Assembly (NCBI GenBank): GCA_021786555.1
Contig: JAJYNB010000129.1
Location: 1-5,632, forward strand
Length of the DNA stretch: 5,632 nucleotides
Direction of reading: 5' to 3'
Source: Bacillota bacterium
Lineage (GTDB): Bacteria > Bacillota > Desulfitobacteriia > Desulfitobacteriales > JAJXUE01
Made by a program: the position numbers and the translations under genes. How positions within the stretch are numbered: the stretch's first letter is position 1; each line of letters begins with the position of its first letter. Below are positions 1-5,632 of this stretch, piece by piece. The notes beneath the pieces are model-generated. The model did no database searches. It was not told the DNA's origin and saw nothing but the letters and a program-made list of their open reading frames with translations.

Positions 1-652
1 CATTAATGAAATCAACCAGGCTAACACCGGCAGGCTGCGGATTGGTGCCAGCACCACCATCGGCATTTATGTCCTGCCGGAAATCATCGGCAGTTTCCTC
101 AAGGAGTATCCCGCTGTGGATGTGGCCATAGCCATCGAAAACACCAAATATATCGTAGAGCGGATACTGGACAATACCATTGACTTCGCTTTCGTGGAAG
201 GATCGGTTGATTCGGAGGAAGTGAGAGTAGACGACTTCTGTCAGGACGAACTGGTGCTGATTGCCCATCCGGACCATCCATGGGCCAGGTCCGGGGTGAT
301 GGACCTAAAGGAACTGAAGCGGGAAAAACTAATCATGCGTGAGAGCGGCAGCGGCACCCGGGAAGTGTTTGAGAAAGTTTTGCAGGCGGAAAATGTGGAC
401 TGCAAAATAGCCTTTGAACTGGGCAACACCGAGGCCATCAAGAAGGCAGTGGAAGCGGGTCTGGGGGTTGCCTGCATTTCGCAGCGCTGTGTGACCAGGG
501 AGGTTGAACTGGGTAAACTGGCTGTGCTGAGGTTTAAAGGGTTGGCTATCACGCGCAGTCTGAACCTGATCTGCCACCGGGACAAATACTTGTCTCCACT
601 CTTCCGGGCTTTTATCGACTTTGCCCGGGCGGAAGTCAGCTGCCCGGGCTAA
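1..652 (+). CDS. LysR-type transcriptional regulator, C-terminal part (5' end outside window)
   Basis: The frame is open from base 2 to a TAA at 650-652, giving 216 residues. LysR-type regulators are usually about 300 residues, so the N-terminal winged-helix DNA-binding domain (about 80-90 residues) lies outside the window. What remains is a LysR substrate-binding domain: the opening GRLRIGAS strand (fragment residues 10-17), the IDFAFVEG segment (60-67), the RESGSGTR effector-loop motif (113-120) and the GNTEAIKKAVEAGLGVACIS helix-turn (141-160), all typical of the CysL/CbbR/YeiE branch. An internal GTG at 116 is not the true start, because recognisable domain sequence precedes it. The next gene on the same strand encodes a YeiH-family transporter. 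The E. coli pair YeiE-YeiH and similar LysR-YeiH pairs elsewhere suggest that this protein controls that gene. The effector is not visible from the sequence; sulfite or another sulfur compound is an inference from YeiE/CysL relatives. Confidence 0.93.
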   Translation, partial: INEINQANTGRLRIGASTTIGIYVLPEIIGSFLKEYPAVDVAIAIENTKYIVERILDNTIDFAFVEGSVDSEEVRVDDFCQDELVLIAHPDHPWARSGVMDLKELKREKLIMRESGSGTREVFEKVLQAENVDCKIAFELGNTEAIKKAVEAGLGVACISQRCVTREVELGKLAVLRFKGLAITRSLNLICHRDKYLSPLFRAFIDFARAEVSCPG

Positions 653-709
653 AGCCCCGAGGTGGAAAGGGACTTATGGTTTCTGAGATACTCCCAGACA
701 ATATTCATA

Positions 710-733
710 AGTAAATACTAATATATGTACTAA
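710..733. promoter_or_regulatory. Candidate LysR-type operator upstream of the transporter promoter
   Basis: The AT-rich gap holds an inverted repeat AGTA-AA-TACT (710-719) and a direct repeat TACTAA at 716-721 and 728-733, spaced 12 bases apart. They lie about 50-70 bases before the predicted transcription start of the transporter, which is where LysR-type regulators commonly bind. The region is very AT-rich, so such short repeats could arise by chance, and the link to the upstream regulator is inference. Confidence 0.3.
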
Positions 734-744
734 AATTTTGTTGT

Positions 745-773
745 TTTACCTTTTCAATGGAATAATTTATAGT
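745..773 (+). promoter_or_regulatory. Candidate sigma-A promoter of the YeiH-family gene
   Basis: A TTTACC -35-like box (745-750, four of six consensus bases) and a TATAGT -10 box (768-773, five of six) are separated by exactly 17 bases. Transcription would start near 780, giving a leader of about 25 bases before the start codon, with the ribosome site inside it. The imperfect -35 box would suit an activator-dependent promoter. No terminator with a T-tract is seen after the regulator gene, so read-through from it is also possible. Confidence 0.45.
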
Positions 774-793
774 TTTACTTAAATATGCGAATT

Positions 794-800
794 GGGGGAG
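794..800 (+). promoter_or_regulatory. Ribosome binding site fixing the transporter start at 806
   Basis: GGGGGAG lies 5 bases before the ATG at 806. An in-frame ATG at 785 would place this purine run inside the coding region and has no ribosome site of its own, so 806 is the better start. Confidence 0.75.
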
Positions 801-805
801 AAAAA

Positions 806-1813
806 ATGAAGTGGTTGCGTGACTATGGTGCCGGCATAGGATTGGCCTTTGTTTTGGCCGTGATTGCCAGCCTGTTGGGTCGCCTGCTTCCTCTGGTGGG
901 GGGGCCGGTAATCGGGATTGTGCTGGGAATTATTCTGGGAAATACGATGGGCATTCCCCGCTGGGCCTTGAAGGGAATTGGGTTTACTGCAAAAAAAATC
1001 CTGCAGTGGGCAATCATCGCTTTGGGAGGCGGCTTGAGCCTGGCCCAAGTATGGAAAACCGGTGTCAATTCCCTCTATGTGATGGTATTTACCCTCAGCT
1101 TTGCCTTCGCAGCGGCTTACGGCTTTGGCAAGCTGCTGCGAGTCCCGCTCAGGCTAACCAGCCTCATTGGCATGGGCACCGCCATCTGCGGCGGTTCAGC
1201 CATCGCAGCCATTTCCCCGATTATTGAGGCGGACCAGATGGAAGTAGCCTACGCCATATCCACCGTGTTTATGTTTAACATCGTGGCGGTACTGATTTTT
1301 CCGCCTTTGGGGCACCTCATGGGCTTTTCCAGCCGGGCCTTTGGCCTCTGGGCCGGTACCGCCATCAATGACACTTCATCAGTGGTGGCCGCCGGCTATG
1401 CCTTCAGCAGCCAGGCCGGGGCTTATGCCACCATCGTAAAACTGACCAGGACCACCATGATTATTCCCATCTCTTTGATTTTCGCACTGGTCATCTCAGC
1501 CAAGAAGAAGAAAGCAGCCAATATGGACCAGACTGTCAACTACAGTTTTAGAAAGATATTTCCCTGGTTCATTCTCTGGTTTTTGCTGGCGTCCTTGTTA
1601 AACACCGTCGGGCTCTTCAGGGGTGTCAGCGTTTCTTATCTCAACTTTTTAGGACAGTTTATGATTGTTATGGCCTTGTCCGCCATCGGGCTCAGCGCCG
1701 ATTTTAAGAAGATGCTGAAGACCGGACTCAAGCCGCTGTTCCTCGGACTGATTGTCTGGTTCGTAGTGGCTGTGGTCAGTATCGGCGTACAGCATTTCAC
1801 CGGCCAAGTCTAG
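806..1813 (+). CDS. yeiH: YeiH/UPF0324-family putative sulfate exporter, integral membrane protein
   Basis: This is a complete 335-residue protein, the usual length for the family (Pfam Cons_hypoth698, often named putative sulfate exporter family transporter). It consists almost entirely of hydrophobic segments, roughly ten membrane spans, beginning at about residues 8-30, 33-50, 70-83 and 92-110 and ending with 311-329. Two signatures of the family are clear: GMGTAICGGSAIAAISP (122-138), a glycine-rich re-entrant-type segment, and GTAINDTSSVVAAG (184-197). A KKKK cluster (233-236) probably marks a cytoplasmic loop in the middle, dividing the protein into two halves. Start 806 is chosen over 785 because of the GGGGGAG ribosome site. 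It follows a LysR-type regulator on the same strand, the same pairing as YeiE-YeiH of E. coli. Transport of sulfate, sulfite or a related anion is suggested only by the family name and its neighbours; the substrate is not proven by the sequence. Confidence 0.93.
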   Translation: MKWLRDYGAGIGLAFVLAVIASLLGRLLPLVGGPVIGIVLGIILGNTMGIPRWALKGIGFTAKKILQWAIIALGGGLSLAQVWKTGVNSLYVMVFTLSFAFAAAYGFGKLLRVPLRLTSLIGMGTAICGGSAIAAISPIIEADQMEVAYAISTVFMFNIVAVLIFPPLGHLMGFSSRAFGLWAGTAINDTSSVVAAGYAFSSQAGAYATIVKLTRTTMIIPISLIFALVISAKKKKAANMDQTVNYSFRKIFPWFILWFLLASLLNTVGLFRGVSVSYLNFLGQFMIVMALSAIGLSADFKKMLKTGLKPLFLGLIVWFVVAVVSIGVQHFTGQV

Positions 1814-1893
1814 GGCTGATAAGTTGAATTGCTGGCAGAGCGTTGAGGGACGACCCCGGCCGGGGGCAATTTCAATGGTGCCTCAAGCATAAA

Positions 1894-1926
1894 AAAGAGG
1901 CCGCCCCTAGCAGGTGCGGCCTCTTT
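1894..1926. terminator. Bidirectional rho-independent terminator between convergent genes
   Basis: An 11-bp perfect stem is formed by AAAGAGGCCGC (1894-1904) and GCGGCCTCTTT (1916-1926), closing an 11-base loop. Read on the minus strand, the stem runs into six T residues (complement of 1891-1896), a strong terminator 7 bases after the stop of the 105-residue minus-strand gene. Read on the plus strand, only three T residues follow, so termination of the transporter transcript would be weaker but still likely. Confidence 0.88.
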
Positions 1927-1933
1927 ACGGCTT

Positions 1934-2251
1934 TCAGGCATCTTTTTCTTTCATGTGGCGCTCCATCTGTTTGCGGGCCAGGGCGTTGGCCACGGCTTCG
2001 CTGTTGCCCAATTTCAAGCCTTCCAGGCGCCATTTGCGGAAGGTTTCCCAAAACTGCTGTTCGGAAATCCGCCGGGTGTATTTGTCGGCATCCAGGTCAA
2101 AGGGCCAAAAAACATCGACCCAGAGGGTACCCCTGTTGCTTAGGACCAGGACAAAATGCACCAGTTCCGGGTTGGGGTAGGACATGTCGCGAATCAGGAT
2201 GTGGGACCTGACCGAGTCAGGAAAGTCAGTACGCAAATATTGAAGTTTCAT
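1934..2251 (-). CDS. Hypothetical 105-residue protein, family not recognised
   Basis: The reading frame runs from ATG (2249-2251) to TGA (1934-1936) on the minus strand. An AGGAGA ribosome site (complement of 2261-2266) sits 9 bases before the start, and a strong hairpin terminator follows directly, so this is a convincing real gene. I do not recognise the family. The N-terminal two thirds looks beta-rich, with hydrophobic strands around residues 31-38 (HFVLVLSN region) and 43-50 (LWVDVFWP region), and is rich in aromatic residues. The C-terminal third (about residues 64-105) is predicted helical and highly charged. There is no signal peptide, membrane segment or cysteine motif, so a small cytosolic protein is likely. 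The next gene upstream on the same strand ends 167 bases away, so cotranscription with it is possible but not shown. Function unknown. Confidence 0.75.
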   Translation of the reverse strand: MKLQYLRTDFPDSVRSHILIRDMSYPNPELVHFVLVLSNRGTLWVDVFWPFDLDADKYTRRISEQQFWETFRKWRLEGLKLGNSEAVANALARKQMERHMKEKDA

Positions 2252-2418
2252 GTACTCTTATCTCCTCATCAAGTTGGTCAGGTATTCGTCTTACAACTCC
2301 GATCTTAACATATTCCAACATGGATGTCTGTAAGAACTTGTTGCAAAGAAAATCTAATAACACCATAAGCGCCAAAAAAAAGATGGAGAGTAAAGTATTG
2401 GAAAATGCAGCGGACGGG

Positions 2419-3648
2419 TTAAAGAATCTTGCTCAGAGTTTGCAAAGCCAGTTCCATAGTGGCCGTATTCAACCTGGTATCGGCAGTCTCAGGTTTAAAC
2501 ATCAGCAGGAGTTCCTGGCCTGACTTAAGTTTGGTGGAAGGGTAAAAACCGGTATCCACCGGGATGGCTCCCAGATTGAGGAAGAAATGTTTCCTGTCGT
2601 CCAGCTGCTCCTTATTCTGCCTCACTTCCAGCAGAATCCCTTCGATTTCAGGGTGGTTCTTCTCCAGGATAGCTATCACCTTGTTGAAGAAAAAGCTGCC
2701 GATACCCCTGTCCTGGTATTCCGGGGTGATGCCGATGTGTTCCAGATATCCCATGTTCACACTGGGCAGCCAGTAGAAGCAGGCGATGCCTATAACCTTG
2801 TCCCCTTCCAGGGCTGTAATCAGGTAATACTTGTTAGGTTCGATACTCTCGGGGTTAAGCATCTTTTCGACTATTTCACGCTGTACGGAGGCTGGGTATT
2901 CAAACACAGTCCGCAGCAGGCGAATGCCTTCCTGAGAGTAATAATCGTGGGGAACCTTGCCCTGAACGAATTTGATGTTATCCACGTTCACATCCAGTAC
3001 GTTGCCGAAGTTATCCCGGATAATAATCTCTTTGTGTTTGATCATTGCCACGTCACCCGTGTCCACAAAGGCCGCGTTAGCTTCGTCGGTGTCGATGTGG
3101 AATTCAGTCATTCCCTCATCAGTGAGCCGTACGTTTACGTCGTGGTAACATACGGTTTTCTCACCCTTGATCAGAATGCTTACTTTGTCACCGTCCGCTA
3201 TCTCCAGGTTGGAAGCGTGCCGGGTCAGCATGTGGATGTGGGCCCGGGCGATAATGCAGCCTTCTTCCAGCACCACAACTCCTTTGGAACCGATGAGGAC
3301 GGCGCCTGGTGTTGCCTGGACTTTGCCTGAATCGCGAATCGGTGGGTCGATACCCAGGGTGAAGGTGTCGGTGCGGGATAATTCCACTTGGGTGCGGGCC
3401 CGGACGGGGCCGATAATGCGGACCTGCTGCAGCACTCCTTTGCTGCCTACCACATTTACGGTTTCTTTGGCGGCATACTGGCCGGCCTGGCCCAGTTCCC
3501 TTAGGACAGTGAGCTTGTGACCCGGGCCGAATAGGGCTTCAACGTGTTCCTGGGTGAGGTGGACATGGGCCCGGGAAACCCCCACCCTGACCAGCCACTT
3601 ATTTTCTCGCTTAAAATCTACTTTCTTTGGATCAATGTTGATGACCAT
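2419..3648 (-). CDS. pduL: PduL-type phosphate acyltransferase fused to a GNAT acetyltransferase domain
   Basis: This 409-residue protein has two domains. Residues about 18-222 are a full PduL phosphotransacylase, which interconverts acyl-CoA plus phosphate with acyl-phosphate plus CoA. The metal and active-site residues are all present: H28 and H30 (SRAHVHLT), R83 and E89 (VRARTQVEL), H137 and H139 (ARAHIHM) and H184 (EFHIDTDEANA). Their spacing matches, with a constant offset of 20, the residues I recall from the Rhodopseudomonas PduL structure. The N-terminus is short, with no obvious encapsulation peptide, so the protein is probably free in the cytosol, as for the Moorella PduL enzymes. 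Residues about 235-387 form a GNAT domain with the acetyl-CoA loop YQDRGIGS (311-318) after a hydrophobic strand, and the typical late segment FFLNLGAIPVDTGFY (355-369). PduL alone is about 210-230 residues, so the second half is a true extension in the same frame. GGAGGT (complement of 3654-3659) lies 5 bases before the ATG. The gene is divergent from the prenyl synthase. The target of the GNAT half is unknown. Confidence 0.93.
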   Translation of the reverse strand: MVINIDPKKVDFKRENKWLVRVGVSRAHVHLTQEHVEALFGPGHKLTVLRELGQAGQYAAKETVNVVGSKGVLQQVRIIGPVRARTQVELSRTDTFTLGIDPPIRDSGKVQATPGAVLIGSKGVVVLEEGCIIARAHIHMLTRHASNLEIADGDKVSILIKGEKTVCYHDVNVRLTDEGMTEFHIDTDEANAAFVDTGDVAMIKHKEIIIRDNFGNVLDVNVDNIKFVQGKVPHDYYSQEGIRLLRTVFEYPASVQREIVEKMLNPESIEPNKYYLITALEGDKVIGIACFYWLPSVNMGYLEHIGITPEYQDRGIGSFFFNKVIAILEKNHPEIEGILLEVRQNKEQLDDRKHFFLNLGAIPVDTGFYPSTKLKSGQELLLMFKPETADTRLNTATMELALQTLSKIL

Positions 3649-3732
3649 GGTATACCTCCGGCAATTCTGTTAAACTCATTTTACCTTTATTTAAATTAAA
3701 AAAGAAGCTGATGGGAAAAAGTTAATAAACTT

Positions 3733-3750
3733 AAAATATTCTAATATTTT
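3733..3750. repeat. Perfect 8-bp inverted repeat, candidate operator
   Basis: AAAATATT (3733-3740) and AATATTTT (3743-3750) are perfect reverse complements separated by CT. A second dyad, AAGTT-AATA-AACTT (3719-3732), abuts it, and a third, GCTTT-A-AAAGC (3751-3761), follows. The position midway between divergent genes suits a regulator site, but the sequence is so AT-rich that chance is a fair alternative. Confidence 0.4.
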
Positions 3751-3828
3751 GCTTTAAAAGCATTTTGCATTTTCCGTATCCTTTGCTGGGGGTATAGGCA
3801 TAATAAGTTAGGTTAAAATCATTGAGGC

Positions 3829-3836
3829 AAAGGAAG
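3829..3836 (+). promoter_or_regulatory. Ribosome binding site fixing the prenyl synthase start at 3843
   Basis: AAAGGAAG lies 6 bases before the ATG at 3843. A TTG at 3822 is in frame but would put this site inside the gene and has no good ribosome site itself, so 3843 is preferred. Confidence 0.65.
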
Positions 3837-3842
3837 ATTCCC

Positions 3843-4835
3843 ATGAGTGTTGTCCAACCTGGGGTAGGGCCAATCGTGGTCCCGTCCCCGCTTCAACTGC
3901 CGGAACTGATGCTGGTGGAGCAAAAGCTGGCGGACATCCTCGGCAAAGCCGAAGGCATAATTAAAGATACCTGCGCCGGGCTGTTGTACGCCGGGGGCAA
4001 AAGAGTCCGTCCCCTGTTGACCGTATGCAGCGGCCTGTGCTTCGGACCCTTAAACATGAACATGGTTTTCGCTGCCGTGGCTGCAGAACTGGTCCACATG
4101 GCGTCCCTGGTGCATGACGACGTGATCGACGCTTCCCAGACCCGGCGGGGCACGGCCACGGTCAATTCCCGCCACGGGAACAGTGCCGCGGTTTTGACCG
4201 GTGATTATATTTTTGCCGAAGCCTTTAACATTTTATCCTCGCACAGGCTGATTACCGCCATGGGCTATCTGGTGGAGGCTATCAAAGCTATGTGTGACGG
4301 GGAGGTGAACCAGGCAGGGGAACTGTTTGCTCTTTCGGTAAACCCGGACAAGTACTTTGCCCGTATCGCCAAAAAGACAGGGATTCTTCTGGCTGCGTGC
4401 TGCAAGAGCGGCGCCGAGACCGGAGGCGGGAGTGAAGGCGAAATTGAAGCCATGGGAGAGTACGGGTTGAATCTGGGGTATGCCTTTCAGATAGTAGACG
4501 ATATTCTTGATTTCACCGGGACCCAGGAGAAACTGGGTAAACCGGTGGGGCTTGACGTGACTAACGGCAATATCACCCTGCCGGTTATCCTGTTGATGGA
4601 TAATCCGGTCTATGGAAACTGGGTCAAGGAGATCCTGTCCACCCGGCAGATTAACGTTACAGGGGTGGAAAGCATCAGGCAGGCTTTGCAGCAGGCGGGA
4701 AGCATCGAGCAATCTTATGCGGCAGCAGCTAAATGCGTAGAGAAAGCCAAGGCCAGCCTGGAACGAATCCCGGCCGGCCGCAACAAAATTATGCTGCTGG
4801 AGTTGGCTGATAAGGTGCTGCAGCGCCAGGCTTAA
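3843..4835 (+). CDS. All-trans polyprenyl diphosphate synthase, long-chain type
   Basis: This is a complete 330-residue protein of the trans-isoprenyl diphosphate synthase family, which extends an allylic diphosphate with isopentenyl diphosphate units. The diagnostic motifs are all in place: GGKRVRP (51-57), the first aspartate-rich motif DDVID (92-96) followed by TRRG (100-103), KTG (178-180), the second aspartate-rich motif DDILD (219-223) and the GKPVG...GNITLP segment (232-247). The residues at positions 5 and 4 before the first motif are small (A87, S88) rather than aromatic. In this family that leaves the product tunnel open and indicates long chains such as hexa- to octaprenyl diphosphate; the exact length cannot be read from the sequence. 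Likely roles are the menaquinone side chain and possibly supply of substrate to the convergent YtpB-like gene. The start at 3843 is preferred over an in-frame TTG at 3822. The stop overlaps the stop of the convergent gene by four bases. Confidence 0.95.
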   Translation: MSVVQPGVGPIVVPSPLQLPELMLVEQKLADILGKAEGIIKDTCAGLLYAGGKRVRPLLTVCSGLCFGPLNMNMVFAAVAAELVHMASLVHDDVIDASQTRRGTATVNSRHGNSAAVLTGDYIFAEAFNILSSHRLITAMGYLVEAIKAMCDGEVNQAGELFALSVNPDKYFARIAKKTGILLAACCKSGAETGGGSEGEIEAMGEYGLNLGYAFQIVDDILDFTGTQEKLGKPVGLDVTNGNITLPVILLMDNPVYGNWVKEILSTRQINVTGVESIRQALQQAGSIEQSYAAAAKCVEKAKASLERIPAGRNKIMLLELADKVLQRQA

Positions 4836-5632
4836 GTAATAACTTGGCGCCGGCGCAGCTGGGCGCAAATCCAGTGCAGGGTCCTGGCCGGGATTCCGGC
4901 ACTGTGGAGCAGGAGGCGGGTGACCGGCGCCACTTCGGGCAGGGAGGTTTTCCGGTCCGAGAGGTACATGGCCAAGAGGCCCTGGATAACGGCCCGGTGA
5001 AACTTGGGCCAGGGGAGCGCACTGGCTTCTGTCAAAGAGGTAAGCAGGAAGAAGCGCAAGCGTTCCAGGATTTCGTGCTGACCGGTGTAATATTGGACAA
5101 AATTTAATTGATCTGTTTCCCGGTCCTCCGCCAAATCTATAAAATAGTCCAGAAGGATGTGCAGGCCACAAATCCAAGGGAAATAGGCCTGCATAATTTT
5201 CTGCCCGAAGTCCGGGCTGAGGTCCGGGTCGCTGGCAGAGGCGAAAAGACAGAATATCCCCAGGGTTGAGCCGGCGGCAGCGGAAAATTCCCAGGCGGAT
5301 ATGCCTGGGTAGTCCTGCAGGTAGGTGTTCGCCCACTGCAGCAGCTTTGTTTCCCGCTCTACCGGGGCTAAATGTTTGTAAGTCTGCAGCTGGGAATAGA
5401 GTTCTGCCAGGGTGATCATAGCGGGTTTTAACAAGTCATAGGATGGAAGCTTGTTTACTTCAGCCCGGCAGGTTTCCACCAGAGCCTGCAAGTAGCCTCC
5501 GTCAGCTTTGTAAGGATAATAAAGGTAATAGTCAGAGGTGGGGACTGTCGGATCGAGGGCATCTGTCATAGCCAGGTGCAGCTGCGCAAAGGCCTTTTCG
5601 TCATGAACATGCAGACTGTCAACCAGATTATC
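4832..5632 (-). CDS. DUF2600/YtpB-like large-terpene synthase (tetraprenyl-beta-curcumene synthase family), N-terminus outside window
   Basis: The minus-strand frame is open from the window edge (5632) to TAA (4832-4834), giving 266 residues. A Met codon at 5567-5569 is internal: the 21 residues before it (DNLVDS... to ...QLHLA) fit the family, whose members are about 350-370 residues, so roughly 90 residues are missing. Visible hallmarks, numbered in the fragment, are DNLVD (1-5), a remnant of the first aspartate-rich segment; LQDYPGISAWEFSAAAGS (105-122); and the highly characteristic FPWICGLHILLDYFID (151-166) followed by AEDRETDQLNFV (168-179), whose acidic residues are presumed to bind metal and diphosphate. 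Bacillus YtpB converts heptaprenyl diphosphate into tetraprenyl-beta-curcumene, the precursor of C35 sesquarterpenes. Lying tail to tail with a long-chain prenyl diphosphate synthase supports a prenyl diphosphate substrate. The product here is not known, and the name is a family-level call. Confidence 0.88.
   Translation of the reverse strand, partial: DNLVDSLHVHDEKAFAQLHLAMTDALDPTVPTSDYYLYYPYKADGGYLQALVETCRAEVNKLPSYDLLKPAMITLAELYSQLQTYKHLAPVERETKLLQWANTYLQDYPGISAWEFSAAAGSTLGIFCLFASASDPDLSPDFGQKIMQAYFPWICGLHILLDYFIDLAEDRETDQLNFVQYYTGQHEILERLRFFLLTSLTEASALPWPKFHRAVIQGLLAMYLSDRKTSLPEVAPVTRLLLHSAGIPARTLHWICAQLRRRQVIT

Larger units (their letters stand above)
3649..3842. promoter_or_regulatory. 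Divergent promoter region between pduL-GNAT and the prenyl synthase
   Basis: These 194 bases of AT-rich DNA separate two divergent genes and must hold both promoters. Candidate -10 boxes are TAAAAT on the minus strand (complement of 3678-3683), for the PduL-GNAT gene, and CATAAT at 3799-3804, for the prenyl synthase. Neither has a convincing -35 partner, so exact promoters are not assigned. Several short dyads and a tandem GCATTTT repeat (3760-3773) lie in the middle. Confidence 0.5.

Noticed and set aside
646..657. GGGC-TAAA-GCCC hairpin at the LysR stop codon
   Set aside because: The stem has only four pairs and no T-run follows, so it is too weak to call a terminator.
1854..1865. Perfect palindrome CCCCGGCCGGGG after the transporter gene
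   Set aside because: It has no loop when folded and no T-run after it. It may add structure before the real terminator, but no function can be supported.
1843..2211. 122-codon plus-strand frame over the terminator and the 105-residue gene
   Set aside because: It reads through the hairpin terminator and is antisense to a gene with a good ribosome site. Its translation is cysteine- and arginine-rich with no domain.
2320..2523. 67-codon plus-strand frame crossing the 167-base gap and the 3' end of the PduL-GNAT gene
   Set aside because: There is no ribosome site before its ATG and half of it is antisense to the GNAT domain. The gap 2252-2418 otherwise shows only an A-run (2374-2382 area) without a stem, so no terminator is called there.
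2587..3330. 247-codon open frame on the plus strand
   Set aside because: It lies fully antisense to the PduL-GNAT gene, whose protein has clear family motifs. It has no ribosome site and no recognisable domain.
4233..5336. 367-codon open frame on the minus strand
   Set aside because: It overlaps both the prenyl synthase (antisense) and the YtpB-like gene (another frame on the same strand). Its proline- and glycine-rich translation shows no domain, so it is a by-product of GC-rich coding DNA.
5567..5569. Met codon as the start of the YtpB-like gene
   Set aside because: The frame stays open to the window edge, and the residues upstream (DNLVD and QLHLAM) fit the family, so the true start lies outside the window.

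Overview
The window looks like chromosomal DNA from an anaerobic, spore-former-type Firmicute of the Desulfotomaculum/Pelotomaculum/Moorella kind. This is inferred from moderately GC-rich genes, strong AGGAGG-type ribosome sites, AT-rich intergenic gaps, a cytosolic-type PduL phosphotransacylase and a DUF2600 (YtpB-type) terpene synthase. No RNA gene, insertion sequence, CRISPR array or phage gene is visible, and the genes look like ordinary housekeeping or accessory chromosomal genes.

Layout. (1) 1-1813, plus strand: the C-terminal part of a LysR-type regulator (cut by the window edge), an AT-rich promoter gap with short repeats, then a complete YeiH/UPF0324-family membrane transporter (start at 806). 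This is the known LysR-YeiH pairing linked in other bacteria to sulfur compounds such as sulfite or sulfate. (2) 1894-1926: a strong hairpin that can end transcription from both sides, followed by a convergent, unrecognised 105-residue protein on the minus strand (1934-2251). (3) 2419-3648, minus strand: a 409-residue fusion of a complete PduL-type phosphate acyltransferase with a C-terminal GNAT acetyltransferase domain, which is the most unusual gene here. (4) 3649-3842: an AT-rich divergent promoter region with several small dyads, including a perfect 8-bp inverted repeat. (5) 3843-4835, plus strand: an all-trans polyprenyl diphosphate synthase of the long-chain type. (6) 4832-5632, minus strand: the C-terminal three quarters of a DUF2600/YtpB-like large-terpene synthase, convergent with and overlapping the prenyl synthase by 4 bases at a shared TTAA.

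How the genes may work together. The polyprenyl synthase would make a C30-C40 prenyl diphosphate, used for the menaquinone side chain and possibly as substrate for the neighbouring YtpB-like enzyme, which in Bacillus turns heptaprenyl diphosphate into tetraprenyl-beta-curcumene. The PduL-GNAT protein sits at the acyl-CoA/acyl-phosphate node and could join acetyl-CoA/acetyl-phosphate interconversion to acetylation of an unknown target. The LysR/YeiH pair is an independent transport module. No single new multi-gene system is evident. The fusion protein and the terpene pair are the items most worth checking.
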